The notes beneath the pieces were generated by a model, which was not told where the DNA came from, searched no databases, and saw only the letters and a list, made by a program, of their open reading frames with translations. The position numbers and the translations under genes are program-made. Of a stretch of 64,000 bases of DNA, positions 17,298-28,040 are shown piece by piece. Each line of letters opens with the position of its first letter. Position 1 is the stretch's first letter. This stretch comes from Shimia abyssi (GTDB lineage Bacteria > Pseudomonadota > Alphaproteobacteria > Rhodobacterales > Rhodobacteraceae): assembly GCF_003014475.1 (NCBI RefSeq), contig NZ_PYGJ01000001.1, positions 248,001 to 312,000 of the forward strand. The letters run 5' to 3'.

Positions 17298-17855
17298 CTA
17301 ATTGAGCTCAATAATCCGCGTGTCTGTCACGATCATATCCAGCGGCTGATCCGTTGCCTCCAGTGGCAATTCTTCGGCCTCTTGTGCGTCAAAAGCAAAC
17401 CCAATTGCCAGCGTGGCGCGGCGCGCGCGCAGACGTTCCAATGTGCGGTCATAAAATCCGCCGCCATAACCCAACCGGCCTCCCTGTGCATCAAACGCCA
17501 CCAGCGGCACAATCAGGATCTCGGGCTCAAAATAGATGTCCTCCAGCGGCACCCGGGCCCCAAAAGGCCCATCGCGCAGCGGCGCGTCCGGCTCCCAGCG
17601 CGAAAACTCCAGAGGCATTGCGTTGCCTTGTATCACCGGCACCCCAACAGGCCCGTGCGCCGCGGCTTCGGCCATGGCGGGCAGCGGTGAAATCTCTGTA
17701 CGGATTGGCATGTATCCCGCAAGCGGCACACCGCGATATCCGGCCAGCACCTCGGAAAGATGCGCGGATTGCCCCGGACCAACTGCCTCAAACGCGCCTT
17801 TGCGGCGACCAAACGCAGCCTTGCGTGCAGCAGCCTTAATCTCGCTCAGATCCAT
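17298..17855 (-). CDS. 5-formyltetrahydrofolate cyclo-ligase
   Basis: The 185-residue protein converts 5-formyl-THF to 5,10-methenyl-THF with ATP. The family motif LGYGGGFYDRTLERLRA is present, as are the N-terminal basic segment KAAARKAAFGRRK for ATP binding and LVAFDAQGGRLG. The start MDLSEIKAAARK at 17855 is 13 bases after the mgtE stop, so the two may be co-transcribed. A longer frame overlapping mgtE is rejected. In other Rhodobacterales this gene often neighbours the YmdB-like gene, as it nearly does here. Confidence 0.92.
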   Translation of the reverse strand: MDLSEIKAAARKAAFGRRKGAFEAVGPGQSAHLSEVLAGYRGVPLAGYMPIRTEISPLPAMAEAAAHGPVGVPVIQGNAMPLEFSRWEPDAPLRDGPFGARVPLEDIYFEPEILIVPLVAFDAQGGRLGYGGGFYDRTLERLRARRATLAIGFAFDAQEAEELPLEATDQPLDMIVTDTRIIELN

Positions 17856-17868
17856 TCCAGTATTCCCA

Positions 17869-19263
17869 TTATAGCAAAACCCACGACGCGAGGCTGAGAA
17901 AAGCGAAAAAGCCAACGACATCCGTCACCGTTGTCACAAACGGCCCCGAGGCCAGCGCCGGGTCTATTCCGGCTCGGTCCAGCGCCATCGGGATTGCGAT
18001 CCCACCCAAGGCGGCCGCGATTTGGGTGAACAGCATCGCCACACCAATCACCACTGCCAGCATCGGCGTGCCAAACCAGAACCCAGCCACCAGCGCCATG
18101 ATAAAGCCGAACAGAATACCGTTGATCGCGCCCACCGATATCTCTCTTCGAACAACCCGCAAGGCGTTTTGCGCCGTCAAATCGCGCGTCGCCAGTGACC
18201 GCACAGCGACGGTCATGGTCTGTGTGCCTGCATTGCCCCCCATCGAGGCGACAATCGGCATCAGCACTGCCAGTGCCACCATCTGGTCAATTGTCTCGGC
18301 AAAGACGTCGATCACCAGAGACGCAAGGATCGCCGTCAACAGGTTCACAAACAACCACGTCGCCCGCCCGCGCGCCGCACTCAGGATCGTGTCCGAGATG
18401 CTTGACTCGTCGCTCACACCGGCCAGACGCAGGATGTCTTCCTCGTGCTCTTCGTCCAGCACCGCCATGGCGTCGTCGATGGTGATCACCCCGACAACGC
18501 GGTCGTCTTCGTCCACCACAGGGGCGGAAATCAGGTGATACTGGTTGAACGCATAGGCCACATCACCCTCGTCTTGCGAGACCGGGATCACCTGAAACAC
18601 CTCTTCCAGAATGTCTTTCATCGCCACGTCCCGGCGCGACGACATCAGCTTGCCCAACGTCACATTGCCAATCGGCTTCATGCGCGGATCCACAAGGATC
18701 ACGTGATAAAACTGGGCGGGCAGATCTTCGGCATTGCGCAGGAAATCAATGGTTTCGCCAACGGTCCAATGCTCGGGCGCACAGACCGTTTCGCGCTGCA
18801 TCAATCGCCCTGCGGAAAACTCCGGGTAAGACAGCGACTGCTCAATGGCGACACGATCCGCGTCTTCGAGCTGATCGAGGATGGCTTCCTGTTGCGGCTC
18901 GTCCAGATCCTCGACGATGTCGACAATATCATCCGAATCCAGCTCGCGCATGGCTTCGGCCAGAACCTGTGGCTTGAGCACCGAAATGATCTCTTCGCGG
19001 ATACTCTCGTCCAGTTCAGACAGGATTTCCCCATCAAATTCGCGGTCATAAAGCAGCACCAGACGCCGCCGGTCATACGCGTTGATCTGTTCCAGAATGT
19101 CGGCAATGTCGGCCGCATGCAGCGGCTCCAACAGATCCAGCAGGCGCTGGCGATCCCCTACCTCAACCGCGTAAAGCGCAGCTGCAACCGTTTTTGGATC
19201 AAGCCCGTAGACGTCTTCTTCGGTTTCGGCCTCGGGGGGGATCTGCTCTTCGATCTCAGTCAT
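17869..19263 (-). CDS. mgtE: Mg2+ transporter MgtE
   Basis: The 464-residue protein has the MgtE layout: an N-terminal superhelical Mg-sensing domain (residues about 20-130), a CBS pair (about 130-260) and five C-terminal membrane helices with the conserved GGNAGTQTMTVAVRSLA segment near the pore. Acidic residues at the N-terminus and around the CBS pair fit Mg binding in gating. The ATG at 19263 is supported by AGGGGG six bases upstream. It lies downstream of the nuo terminator and is probably transcribed on its own. Confidence 0.93.
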   Translation of the reverse strand: MTEIEEQIPPEAETEEDVYGLDPKTVAAALYAVEVGDRQRLLDLLEPLHAADIADILEQINAYDRRRLVLLYDREFDGEILSELDESIREEIISVLKPQVLAEAMRELDSDDIVDIVEDLDEPQQEAILDQLEDADRVAIEQSLSYPEFSAGRLMQRETVCAPEHWTVGETIDFLRNAEDLPAQFYHVILVDPRMKPIGNVTLGKLMSSRRDVAMKDILEEVFQVIPVSQDEGDVAYAFNQYHLISAPVVDEDDRVVGVITIDDAMAVLDEEHEEDILRLAGVSDESSISDTILSAARGRATWLFVNLLTAILASLVIDVFAETIDQMVALAVLMPIVASMGGNAGTQTMTVAVRSLATRDLTAQNALRVVRREISVGAINGILFGFIMALVAGFWFGTPMLAVVIGVAMLFTQIAAALGGIAIPMALDRAGIDPALASGPFVTTVTDVVGFFAFLSLASWVLL

Positions 19264-19419
19264 ATCGCGCCCCCTGTCGTGCCGGTTCGCGCGGACCATA
19301 CGAGAGTTGGGCGCGCGAACTCAATGGGACACGACAAGATAGCAGGCAAAAAAGACGCAAAGCCCAAAAAGTTGGGGAAACGCGCGCCAAACGGGGCTCA
19401 TCGCCTGTGGTGCAAAATG

Positions 19420-19450
19420 AAAAACGCGCCCCCAAACAAAGGGAGCGCGC
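19420..19450 (-). terminator. Intrinsic terminator of the nuo operon
   Basis: Read on the minus strand, GCGCGCTCCC and GGGGGCGCG(T) form a stem of about 9-10 bp with a seven-base loop, followed by TTTTTC. It starts 24 bases after the nuoN stop. Confidence 0.85.
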
Positions 19451-19473
19451 AATAATCTGCTTATTGGCAGCGG

Positions 19474-20913
19474 CTAGTTGACCAATGCCAGCGACGCCGC
19501 CTCGGCAATGCCTTCGATGCCAAACAGGTTCACAACACCCAGCAGCATTGCTGCGGCAGACGCCATCAGGAACACATGCGGCACCGGCGAGCGGCTCTTG
19601 TCCAGACCTTCGGTCTCTTCGCCAAAATACATGTAATAGACGATGCGCAGATAGTAGAAAGCACCAATCACAGACGCGATTACACCCAGCACGGCCAACC
19701 ATGCCAGCCCGGCCTCATAGGCGGCTTTGAGCACATAGAACTTGCCGAAAAAGCCGACCAGCGGCGGCACACCCGCCAGCGAAAACAGCAGGATCAGCAT
19801 CGCCAGCGCCTTGCCCGGCTCACGCTTGGAATAAAGGTTCAGCGATTGGATATCGACCACCGGCTGACCGTCTTTTTCCATCGACAGGATAAAGGCAAAA
19901 GTGCCGACGTTCATGGTGACGTAGATCGCCATGTAAACCAGCATCGCCTGCACGCCAAACGCCGTTCCCGCCGCCAACCCCATCAGCGCATAGCCCATAT
20001 GGGCAATCGATGAATAGGCCATCAGACGTTTGATATTGCGCTGACCAATGGCCGCGACCGCGCCCAGGAACATCGACATCAGGCTCAGGAAGGCAATGAT
20101 TTGTTGCCAGTCACCAACAACCCCGCCAAAGGCGTCGTGCAACACGCGCGCCAGCAAGGCCATAGCAGCAATCTTGGGGGCTGTCGCAAAAAAGGCAGTG
20201 ATCGGTGTTGGCGCGCCTTCATACACATCTGGTGTCCACATGTGGAACGGTACAGCCGACACTTTGAACGCCAGACCGGCCGTCACAAATGTCAGACCAA
20301 ACAGCAACCCGATTGGCGTTTGCCCCTCGCCTGCCGCCTGAATGATGCCAGCAAAGTTGGTGGTTCCGGAAAATCCGTAAACCAGAGATGCACCATAAAG
20401 CAGCAGCCCCGAGCTGAGCGCGCCAAGCACAAAATACTTCATGCCCGCTTCGGTCGATTTCACACTGTCCCGGCGCAATGAGGCAACCACATATAGCGAG
20501 AGCGATTGCAGCTCGAGCCCCATGTATAGCGCCATAAGGTCACCAGCAGACACCATCACCATCATACCAACAGCGGCCAGCGCCACCAGCATCGGGTACT
20601 CGAACCGCAGCATCCCGCGGCGCTGCATATAGTCCTGTCCCATCACCAGCACTGCCGCCGCAGACAGCAGAATGGCCACCTTGGCATAACGCGAAAACGC
20701 ATCGTCATGGAACATGCCGTTGAACGCGACATTGTCGCCGCCCCCGGACATGCCAATCCACGCGCCCAACAGCACAAAGACCAGCGCCGTCAGCCATGTC
20801 ATCATCGGCGCCAGCTTGTCCTTGCCGGTATAGACCGCCACCAGCAACGCCACCATGGCGAAGACCGACAGCAAAATCTCGGGCAGGATAATATTCAGAT
20901 CAGCCTGGATCAT
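19474..20913 (-). CDS. nuoN: NADH-quinone oxidoreductase subunit N
   Basis: The 479-residue NuoN is one of the three antiporter-like proton-pumping subunits of complex I, with about 14 hydrophobic segments. The family core around [22 protein letters not shown] and the proton-channel Lys in [23 protein letters not shown] are present. It is the last gene of the nuo operon, 14 bases after nuoM, and is closed by the terminator at 19420-19450. Confidence 0.96.
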   Translation of the reverse strand: MIQADLNIILPEILLSVFAMVALLVAVYTGKDKLAPMMTWLTALVFVLLGAWIGMSGGGDNVAFNGMFHDDAFSRYAKVAILLSAAAVLVMGQDYMQRRGMLRFEYPMLVALAAVGMMVMVSAGDLMALYMGLELQSLSLYVVASLRRDSVKSTEAGMKYFVLGALSSGLLLYGASLVYGFSGTTNFAGIIQAAGEGQTPIGLLFGLTFVTAGLAFKVSAVPFHMWTPDVYEGAPTPITAFFATAPKIAAMALLARVLHDAFGGVVGDWQQIIAFLSLMSMFLGAVAAIGQRNIKRLMAYSSIAHMGYALMGLAAGTAFGVQAMLVYMAIYVTMNVGTFAFILSMEKDGQPVVDIQSLNLYSKREPGKALAMLILLFSLAGVPPLVGFFGKFYVLKAAYEAGLAWLAVLGVIASVIGAFYYLRIVYYMYFGEETEGLDKSRSPVPHVFLMASAAAMLLGVVNLFGIEGIAEAASLALVN

Positions 20914-20927
20914 GTCTCAAGCTCTCC

Positions 20928-22472
20928 CTAGTGCGATGCGACCTGGTTGCCCGAGGGGGCAGAGGCCAGAGCGGTTTCATAATTGGAAATCAGGTTCTCG
21001 ACCGACGGGCCGATGATGTCCGTGACCAGCGCGGGGTAGACACCCAGCAGCAATGTCATGGCCACCAGCGGCGCAAAGATCCACTTTTCGCGCCGCGTCA
21101 TGTCCTGAATGGATTTGAGGCTTTCCTTGATCAACTGACCAAACACCACCCGACGATACAGCCACAGCGCATAGGCCGCTGACAGGATCACACCCGAAGT
21201 TGCGAACAACGCCACCCAGGTGTTGGCCTGGAACACACCCATCAGCACCAGGAATTCGCCAACAAAGCCTGACGTGCCCGGCAGGCCAACATTGGCCATG
21301 GTAAAGAACATAAAGATCAGCGCATAGGCCGGCATTCGATTTACCAAACCACCATAAGCGTCAATCTCGCGTGTGTGCATCCGGTCGTAGATCACGCCCA
21401 CACAGAGGAAGAGCGCACCAGAAATAAAGCCGTGGCTAATCATCTGGAAAATCGCGCCATCTATGCCCTGCTGATTGGCTGCAAATATCCCCATGGTCAC
21501 ATAGCCCATATGCGCCACTGACGAATAAGCAATCAGCTTTTTCATGTCTTCCTGCACCAGCGCAACCAGCGACGTGTAAACAATCGCAATCGCCGACATC
21601 CAGAACACCAACGGTGTCATGATCTCGGCACCGATGGGGAACATCGGCAAGCTGAACCGCAGGAAGCCGTATCCGCCCATCTTGAGCAGGATCGCTGCCA
21701 GCACCACCGACCCGGCGGTCGGCGCCTGAACGTGCGCGTCCGGCAACCATGTATGCACCGGCCACATAGGCATTTTAACCGCGAACGAGGCAAAGAAAGC
21801 GAGGAACATCAGCGTCTGCAAGCCGCCAATCACCTGAACACCCAGTACCGAAATCGTACCGGACGAGAAGCTGTGGTTCATCAGCGCCACAATATCCGTA
21901 GTGCCCGCATCCACAAACATCCCCACCATCGCCACCAGCATCAGCACAGAACCGAGGAACGTGTAGAGGAAGAACTTGAAGCTGGCATAGATGCGGTTCT
22001 TGCCGCCCCAGATCCCGATAATCAGGAACATCGGGATCAGCCCGGCCTCAAAGAACAGGTAGAACAGCACCAGATCCAGCGCCATGAAAACGCCAAGCAT
22101 CAGCGTTTCCAAGAGCAGGAAGGCAATCATATATTCCTTGACGCGGGTCTTTACGTCCCATGACGCCCAGATCACCAACGGCATCATAAACGTTGTAAGC
22201 ATCACGAACAGCACCGAAATGCCGTCCACGCCCAGCTTGTATTTCAAGCCCATCAGCCATTCGCGTTCTTCAACAAACTGGAACCCGGTGTTTTCCGGGT
22301 CAAATTCCGCCAGAACAAACAGCGATACAAGGAAAGTGATCACTGTCGCCACCAACGCAACCCATTTGGCGTTACGCTGGGCCGCAGCCTCTTCACCGCG
22401 CAGGAAAATGGCAAGGATTGCCGCCGCCAGCGCCGGGATAAAGGTGATCAGAGAAAGCAAACTATCGTTCAT
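20928..22472 (-). CDS. nuoM: NADH-quinone oxidoreductase subunit M
   Basis: The 514-residue NuoM is an antiporter-like pump subunit. Key blocks are [22 protein letters not shown] with the conserved TMH5 Glu and [22 protein letters not shown] with the channel Lys. The ATG at 22472 overlaps the nuoL stop (ATGA), so the longer frame to 22592 is discarded. Confidence 0.96.
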   Translation of the reverse strand: MNDSLLSLITFIPALAAAILAIFLRGEEAAAQRNAKWVALVATVITFLVSLFVLAEFDPENTGFQFVEEREWLMGLKYKLGVDGISVLFVMLTTFMMPLVIWASWDVKTRVKEYMIAFLLLETLMLGVFMALDLVLFYLFFEAGLIPMFLIIGIWGGKNRIYASFKFFLYTFLGSVLMLVAMVGMFVDAGTTDIVALMNHSFSSGTISVLGVQVIGGLQTLMFLAFFASFAVKMPMWPVHTWLPDAHVQAPTAGSVVLAAILLKMGGYGFLRFSLPMFPIGAEIMTPLVFWMSAIAIVYTSLVALVQEDMKKLIAYSSVAHMGYVTMGIFAANQQGIDGAIFQMISHGFISGALFLCVGVIYDRMHTREIDAYGGLVNRMPAYALIFMFFTMANVGLPGTSGFVGEFLVLMGVFQANTWVALFATSGVILSAAYALWLYRRVVFGQLIKESLKSIQDMTRREKWIFAPLVAMTLLLGVYPALVTDIIGPSVENLISNYETALASAPSGNQVASH

Positions 22473-24631
22473 CAGTGCGCTCCTCCGCTGAGCGACATCC
22501 ACGTGATCAGCACAACGATGCCGATCACCATGGCAAAGGCGTAAGTAAAGATATAGCCCGACTGCGCCCGACCAGCGAGGCGCGTAACCCAAGGGATAAA
22601 GCCCATGGCCACGCCATTAAGCGAGCCGTCAATGACATCCCCGTCGCCGCGTTTCCACAGGAACCGGCCGATGGCCGATGCAGGGCGCACAAACAGAAAG
22701 TCGTAGATTTCGTCGAAATACCATTTGTTGAGCAGGAAGAGATACAGCGGACGCTGGCTCTCTGCCACCTTGGCCGGCATCGACGGGTTCCAGATATAGA
22801 ACCAAAGCGCCACGATCAGACCCAATACCATGGCCACAAAGGGTGAAACCTTAACCCATTTGGGGGCGTGGTGGGCCTCATCCAGAACGTGGTTGTCCGG
22901 GTGATGGAAAATCGCGCCTTTTGGGGCCTCGCCATGATGCGCCGCAGCGACAACCGCGTGATCCGCGTCGCCATGCGTATCAGCATGATCGTCACCGTGT
23001 GTCTCACTGTGTGTCTCAGCGTGGTCCGCTTCTCCGCCGTGCCCGGCGTCCGCGCTTGCATGGTCGTCCGTGTCAGCATCATGCGATGCTTCGGCGTGGT
23101 GATTTGGGATACCGAAAAAGGCGTTGACCTGCTCGTGTTTGCCAAAGAACGAACCGTACCACAGCATCCCCGAGAAAATCGCCCCCAGCGCCAGCACACC
23201 TAGCGGGATCAACATGATCTTGGGGCTTTCATGGGCGTGATCATGCGTATGTTTATTGCCCCGCGCCTCGCCATAGAACGTCAGAAAGATCAGACGCCAG
23301 CTATAGAAACTGGTGAACAGCGCCGCGATAACCAGCATCCAAAAGGCATAGCCCCCCGCCGTGCCCGCATAAGCGCTCTCGATGATTGCGTCTTTGGACA
23401 GGAACCCGGCAAAGCCGATTGTGGTCAGCGGAATGCCAACCCCGGTGATGGCCAATGTGCCAATCATCATTGCGCCAAAGGTATAGGGGATTTTTTTTCG
23501 CAGACCGCCATAGTTGCGCATGTCCTGCTCGTGGTGCATCGCGTGGATGACCGAGCCTGCCCCAAGGAACAGCATCGCCTTAAAGAAGGCGTGCGTAAAC
23601 AGGTGGAACATCGCCGCCGAATAGACGCCGACCCCGGCCGCCACAAACATATAGCCTAGCTGGGACATGGTCGAATACGCGATGACGCGCTTGATGTCGT
23701 TCTGCACCAGTCCGATTGTGGCCGCCACAAACGCCGTGCTCGCCCCAAGGAAAGTGATAAACGCCGTCGCCTCAGGTGCATACTCCATCAGCGGCGACAT
23801 ACGGCACACCAGGAACACACCCGCCGTCACCATGGTTGCCGCGTGGATCAGGGCCGACACCGGTGTCGGGCCTTCCATCGCGTCGGGCAACCATGTGTGC
23901 AGGAACAACTGCGCCGATTTCCCCATCGCGCCAACAAACAACAGGAACGCCAGCAAGTTCGCCGCGTTCCACTCGCGCCACAGGAATTCCAGCTGTGTTT
24001 CCGCCAGCACGGGTGCTGCGGCAAAAATGTCGTCAAACTTGATGCTGTCCACCAGAAAGAACAGCCCAAAAATCCCCAGCGCAAAGCCAAAGTCACCCAC
24101 ACGGTTGACCACAAACGCCTTGATCGCTGCCGCATTTGCACTTGGTTTTTTGTAATAGAACCCGATCAGCAGATAAGACGCCACGCCGACGCCTTCCCAG
24201 CCAAAGAACATCTGGACAAGGTTGTCCGCCGTCACCAGCATCAACATGGCAAAGGTAAAGAACGACAGATAGGCAAAGAAACGCGCCTTGTAATGCTCGC
24301 CCTCGCCCCATGCCTCGTCATGCGCCATGTAGCCAAATGAATAGAGGTGCACCAGCGCCGACACCGTTGTCACCACGATCAGCATGATCGCGGTCAACCG
24401 ATCCAGACGGATCGACCACGCGGTATCAAGCGTGCCCGACTGAATGAAATCCAGAATGTGTATGTATTGCGTGGTACCGTCAAACCCCAGAAACACAATC
24501 CAGCTCAGCAGGCAGGACAGGAACAACAGGCCCGTCGTCACATATTGCGCGCCAATCTCGCCGATCACACGCCAGCCAAAGCCGCCGATCAGAGCGCCAA
24601 TCAAGGGCGCGAAGAGGATGATCTTTTCCAT
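22472..24631 (-). CDS. nuoL: NADH-quinone oxidoreductase subunit L with His/Asp-rich insert
   Basis: The 719-residue NuoL is the distal pump subunit with the long lateral helix. Core motifs are present ([44 protein letters not shown]). It is longer than the usual 600-660 residues because residues about 511-588 form a hydrophilic segment very rich in His, Asp, Glu and Ala (18 His), and a smaller cluster HTHDHAHES lies at 461-469. The insert falls between late membrane helices, just before the C-terminal part that leads to the lateral helix. Such stretches often bind metal ions; that role is not shown here. It overlaps nuoM by one base (ATGA context) and follows nuoK by six. Confidence 0.95.
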   Translation of the reverse strand: MEKIILFAPLIGALIGGFGWRVIGEIGAQYVTTGLLFLSCLLSWIVFLGFDGTTQYIHILDFIQSGTLDTAWSIRLDRLTAIMLIVVTTVSALVHLYSFGYMAHDEAWGEGEHYKARFFAYLSFFTFAMLMLVTADNLVQMFFGWEGVGVASYLLIGFYYKKPSANAAAIKAFVVNRVGDFGFALGIFGLFFLVDSIKFDDIFAAAPVLAETQLEFLWREWNAANLLAFLLFVGAMGKSAQLFLHTWLPDAMEGPTPVSALIHAATMVTAGVFLVCRMSPLMEYAPEATAFITFLGASTAFVAATIGLVQNDIKRVIAYSTMSQLGYMFVAAGVGVYSAAMFHLFTHAFFKAMLFLGAGSVIHAMHHEQDMRNYGGLRKKIPYTFGAMMIGTLAITGVGIPLTTIGFAGFLSKDAIIESAYAGTAGGYAFWMLVIAALFTSFYSWRLIFLTFYGEARGNKHTHDHAHESPKIMLIPLGVLALGAIFSGMLWYGSFFGKHEQVNAFFGIPNHHAEASHDADTDDHASADAGHGGEADHAETHSETHGDDHADTHGDADHAVVAAAHHGEAPKGAIFHHPDNHVLDEAHHAPKWVKVSPFVAMVLGLIVALWFYIWNPSMPAKVAESQRPLYLFLLNKWYFDEIYDFLFVRPASAIGRFLWKRGDGDVIDGSLNGVAMGFIPWVTRLAGRAQSGYIFTYAFAMVIGIVVLITWMSLSGGAH

Positions 24632-24637
24632 GACCGC

Positions 24638-24943
24638 TTAGCCTTTCATCACGTTGACGTCTTCGACCGCGATGGTGCCGCGGTTGCGGAAGAAGGAGAC
24701 AAGGATCGCCAGACCAATCGCCGCCTCTGCCGCCGCCACGGTCAGCACAAACAGGGTAAACACCTGCCCGACCAGATCGCCAAGGAAGCTGGAGAACGCC
24801 ACAAGGTTGATGTTGACTGACAACAGGATCAGCTCGATCGACATCAACAGAATGATCACGTTCTTCCGGTTCAGGAAGAGGCCGAAAATGCCAATGACAA
24901 ACAGCGTCGCCGCCACGCCCAGGTAATGTTCAAGTCCAATCAT
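24638..24943 (-). CDS. nuoK: NADH-quinone oxidoreductase subunit K
   Basis: The 101-residue NuoK has three membrane helices, [18 protein letters not shown] with the conserved Glu of the E-channel, and [19 protein letters not shown] with the second conserved Glu. Length is exact for the family. GAGGGACGAC precedes the ATG. It sits between nuoL and a 120-base gap to nuoJ. Confidence 0.96.
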   Translation of the reverse strand: MIGLEHYLGVAATLFVIGIFGLFLNRKNVIILLMSIELILLSVNINLVAFSSFLGDLVGQVFTLFVLTVAAAEAAIGLAILVSFFRNRGTIAVEDVNVMKG

Positions 24944-25063
24944 GTCGTCCCTCAGGGTTGCCCCGTTCGTCTTTCATTGCGCCCCGATGTACCCCGGAAC
25001 ATTTATCTTTGTTCGCGCACTTTATGTGCAGCACCCCGGGCGATCCCGAGGCTGGGCGTGGCG
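24944..25063 (-). other. 120-base gap inside the nuo operon
   Basis: This is one of only two sizeable gaps in an otherwise packed operon. A small dyad, GCAC-TTTAT-GTGC (25018-25030), is the only structure I see. A 16-codon ATG frame occurs on the minus strand but has no ribosome binding site, so no gene is called. Confidence 0.4.
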
Positions 25064-25672
25064 TTAGAGCCCCTGCCCCGGTTTCACGTCTTTCAGCTCC
25101 ATCGCATCCGCAGGATCACGCCACATCTGCTCCAGCACATTTTGGCGCTTGATGTCCTTGCGATGGCGCAGCGTCAGCACGATGGCACCCACCATCGCAA
25201 CCAACAGGATCAGACCCGCCAGCTGAAACAACAGAAAATAATCGTCATAAAGGATCACACCCAAAGCGGCCGTGTTCTGCAAATCCGTCGGCGTCACCGC
25301 CGCGCGCAGCGCTTCGGCTTGCTCGGACGTTTCCCACACACCAAAAGCCAGCCCCAGCTGCATCAACAGGATCACCCCGATCAGCAACGCCAGCGGCATA
25401 TATTGCGCCATACTGCCCCGCAGCTCGGCAAAATCCACGTCCAGCATCATCACCACAAACAGGAACAGCACCGCGACCGCCCCTACGTAAACGATGATCA
25501 GCAACATGGCGACAAACTCCGCGCCCAGCAGCACGAACAACCCGGCCGAGCTCAAGAAAGCCAGGATCAGCCACAACACCGAATGTACCGGGTTACGGCT
25601 GATAACTGTGAACAACCCGCCAGCAATCACACAGATCGCAAACAGATAAAATGCAAGTGCCGCGACGGTCAT
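25064..25672 (-). CDS. nuoJ: NADH-quinone oxidoreductase subunit J
   Basis: The 202-residue NuoJ is a membrane subunit with five helices. The strongly conserved TMH3 block [22 protein letters not shown], which contains the pi-bulge region, is present, as is [26 protein letters not shown]. Its start overlaps the stop of the CMD-family gene by four bases. Confidence 0.96.
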   Translation of the reverse strand: MTVAALAFYLFAICVIAGGLFTVISRNPVHSVLWLILAFLSSAGLFVLLGAEFVAMLLIIVYVGAVAVLFLFVVMMLDVDFAELRGSMAQYMPLALLIGVILLMQLGLAFGVWETSEQAEALRAAVTPTDLQNTAALGVILYDDYFLLFQLAGLILLVAMVGAIVLTLRHRKDIKRQNVLEQMWRDPADAMELKDVKPGQGL

Positions 25673-26076
25673 GTGTCACTTTCCTCTTTGTCAGACAGAA
25701 CCTCGTTCGCCAGATCCATGGCGCGGGTGCTGGCGGGAATGCCCGCAAACATCGACATCTGGCCGATGGCTTCGGTGATTTCCTGTTTGGTCGCGCCAAC
25801 CTCAGCCAGATGGCGCACCGTCAGTCGGATTTGTGAATCCGCCTGCGCGCCCAGCACGGTCAACCCGGCCAACGTGAGCAAAAGGCGCGTCTTCGCGTCC
25901 AGCCCGTCTTTGTTGATCGTATTGCCAAAGAACATCTCCATCATGTCCTTGGGCATGGTCGGCCACAGGGTTTCAAACCCCTTGGGCGTAAACGATTCCA
26001 TCGCCGGGTTCATGGCCTTGGCCAAATCCTGATACTGAGTCAGGATCGCCTCAAAAGGATTCTTTGCATCACTCAT
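25669..26076 (-). CDS. Carboxymuconolactone decarboxylase (CMD)-family protein encoded inside the nuo operon
   Basis: The 135-residue protein resembles the CMD/AhpD-like fold: an N-terminal segment, then [50 protein letters not shown]. The His in VRHLAEVG and the Glu after ATKQE are in family positions, but the CxxC of the peroxidase (AhpD) branch is absent, so a thiol-peroxidase role is unlikely. It overlaps both nuoI and nuoJ by four bases, so it is made together with complex I. Unidentified reading frames are known from the nuo operons of Paracoccus and Rhodobacter. Function unknown; assembly, quinone-related chemistry or stress sensing are only guesses. Confidence 0.82.
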   Translation of the reverse strand: MSDAKNPFEAILTQYQDLAKAMNPAMESFTPKGFETLWPTMPKDMMEMFFGNTINKDGLDAKTRLLLTLAGLTVLGAQADSQIRLTVRHLAEVGATKQEITEAIGQMSMFAGIPASTRAMDLANEVLSDKEESDT

Positions 26077-26567
26077 CTGTACGGCGCATCCAGTTCGATA
26101 TTGCGGGCAATCTCGGCCTCCCAGCGTTCGCCGTTCTCCAAGAGCTTGGCCTTGTCATAAAACAGCTCTTCGCGGGTTTCAGTGGCGAATTCGAAATTCG
26201 GCCCCTCGACAATCGCATCTACAGGACAGGCCTCTTGGCAGAAACCACAGTAAATGCACTTGGTCATGTCGATGTCATAGCGCGTGGTGCGGCGGCTGCC
26301 ATCTTCGCGCGGCTCGGCGTCAATCGTGATCGCCTGCGCCGGGCAGATCGCTTCGCACAGTTTGCACGCAATGCAGCGTTCCTCGCCATTGGGATACCGG
26401 CGCAGCGCATGTTCGCCACGAAAACGGGGCGACAACGGGCCTTTTTCATGCGGATAGTTGATGGTGGCCTTGGGCTTGAAGAAATACTTCATGCCAAGTC
26501 GGAACCCCAATACAAAGTCCTTCAACAGAAAGTAGCCAGCCGCGCGTTTATAGTCGATTGCCGTCAT
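26073..26567 (-). CDS. nuoI: NADH-quinone oxidoreductase subunit I (two 4Fe-4S)
   Basis: The 164-residue NuoI carries the two tetranuclear clusters N6a and N6b through [12 protein letters not shown] and [12 protein letters not shown]. The ATG at 26567 has GGAGG five bases upstream and begins [11 protein letters not shown], so the longer frame over nuoH is rejected. It starts one base after the nuoH stop and overlaps the CMD-family gene by four bases. Confidence 0.97.
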   Translation of the reverse strand: MTAIDYKRAAGYFLLKDFVLGFRLGMKYFFKPKATINYPHEKGPLSPRFRGEHALRRYPNGEERCIACKLCEAICPAQAITIDAEPREDGSRRTTRYDIDMTKCIYCGFCQEACPVDAIVEGPNFEFATETREELFYDKAKLLENGERWEAEIARNIELDAPYR

Positions 26568-26568
26568 A

Positions 26569-27609
26569 TCAGCCTCCGATGGCCCAGCGGGCATACGCAC
26601 CGCCGAAAAGTTCGAATTTTGCAAAGAACGCCACCAACACGACCCAGCCCAGCGACATTGGCAGGAACACTTTCCAGCCAATCCGCATCAACTGGTCATA
26701 GCGGTAACGTGGGGCGATGGCCTTGACCATTGCAAAGATGAAGAACACGAAACAGATCTTGCCCAGCATCCACAGAATGCCATCTGGCAGCCCCGGAATG
26801 GGCGACAGCCACCCGCCAAGAAAGATCACCGATACCAGCGCGCACATCAGCACGATCGCCACGTACTCGCCGATCATAAAGAGCAGGAATGGTGTCGAGG
26901 AATATTCCACCTGATAGCCGGCCACCAGCTCGGATTCCGCTTCGGGAAGGTCAAACGGCGGACGGTTGGTCTCTGCCATGGCCGAGATCAGGAACAGGAA
27001 CAACATTGGGAAATGCGGCAACCAGTACCACGAGAAGATGCCATAGGCCCCATCCTGCGCTCGCACGATATCGCCAAAGTTCATCGATCCTGTCGAAATG
27101 ATGATCCCGATGATGATCAGACCTATCGACACCTCATAAGAAATCATCTGCGCCGCCGAGCGCAGGCTGCCAAGGAACGGATATTTCGAGTTTGACGCCC
27201 AGCCGCCCATGATCACGCCATAAACCTCAAGCGAGGACACTGCAAAAACGTACAGAATGGCGACGTTGATGTCGGACACGACCCAGCCGTCGTTGAACGG
27301 GATCACTGCCCACGCGATCACCGCCATTACCAGACTGACCATCGGTGCCAACAGGAACACAGGCTTGTCCGCGCCCGCCGGATAGACGATTTCCTTGACG
27401 ATATATTTCACAAAATCCGCAAAGGATTGCAGCAATCCAAACGTGCCAACCACGTTCGGCCCCCGCCTCAGCTGCACCGCCGCCCAGATCTTGCGATCCG
27501 CATAAAGCAGAAACGCCAGCGCCACGAGGAGCGGAACGACAACCAACAGGACCTGCCCAAGCGTGAGCAGGAAAATCCCGAGATTGGTGGTGGAAAAGAA
27601 ATCAGTCAT
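26569..27609 (-). CDS. nuoH: NADH-quinone oxidoreductase subunit H
   Basis: The 346-residue NuoH forms much of the quinone site at the membrane interface. Conserved blocks include [21 protein letters not shown], the acidic loop [21 protein letters not shown] and [12 protein letters not shown] near the C-terminus. The length is typical. It follows the small lipoprotein gene at 27616 by six bases. Confidence 0.97.
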   Translation of the reverse strand: MTDFFSTTNLGIFLLTLGQVLLVVVPLLVALAFLLYADRKIWAAVQLRRGPNVVGTFGLLQSFADFVKYIVKEIVYPAGADKPVFLLAPMVSLVMAVIAWAVIPFNDGWVVSDINVAILYVFAVSSLEVYGVIMGGWASNSKYPFLGSLRSAAQMISYEVSIGLIIIGIIISTGSMNFGDIVRAQDGAYGIFSWYWLPHFPMLFLFLISAMAETNRPPFDLPEAESELVAGYQVEYSSTPFLLFMIGEYVAIVLMCALVSVIFLGGWLSPIPGLPDGILWMLGKICFVFFIFAMVKAIAPRYRYDQLMRIGWKVFLPMSLGWVVLVAFFAKFELFGGAYARWAIGG

Positions 27610-27615
27610 AGGTCC

Positions 27616-28032
27616 TCACACCGTGGGTATTCCATTGTCTTCGCAGTTCGAAACGGTGACTTCGGCGTCAATCGTCTTCAATCCACGTGGCAGCGCGGAC
27701 GAGATCGTATAAACCGAATCTCCTTTCCAAACACTGCCTTCAGAATCGATCGTTGTGCGCACATGGCGCGCAAATCCAAACCCGCGGATCAGCGCATATT
27801 GCGCCGCCGCACATTCGGCATATTGGTACACGTCCTGCCCGTCGCGCGCGCCGGACATAACAACGTGAAAATTCACCAGATCACCCTCAAGCAACCGTGT
27901 GTCTACGCTGTCATAGACCGGATCAAACGCCTGTTCATCACGGCTCACCGCTTCTGCCTGTGACTGTTCACAGGCCGACAGCCCGACCAGCGCGGTCGTG
28001 GCAATCAGCGAAATGGTAAGGCGCGTTAACAT
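27616..28032 (-). CDS. Small putative lipoprotein of unknown function in the nuo operon
   Basis: The 138-residue product starts with a basic residue, a hydrophobic stretch and a lipobox-like LSAC at residues 18-21, so it is probably a lipoprotein on the periplasmic side. The rest is soluble, with three further Cys (in AECAAAQ and VSNCEDNG among others). I do not recognise a family. It lies between nuoG and nuoH with gaps of eight and six bases, which ties its expression to complex I. Confidence 0.7.
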   Translation of the reverse strand: MLTRLTISLIATTALVGLSACEQSQAEAVSRDEQAFDPVYDSVDTRLLEGDLVNFHVVMSGARDGQDVYQYAECAAAQYALIRGFGFARHVRTTIDSEGSVWKGDSVYTISSALPRGLKTIDAEVTVSNCEDNGIPTV

Positions 28033-28040
28033 CAGGTGCT

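Noticed and set aside
18445..19455. 336-codon frame on the plus strand opposite mgtE
   Set aside because: It covers the mgtE coding strand in reverse and has no family features.
24944..25063. 16-codon frame in the nuoJ-nuoK gap
   Set aside because: There is no ribosome binding site, and a frame this short arises readily by chance.
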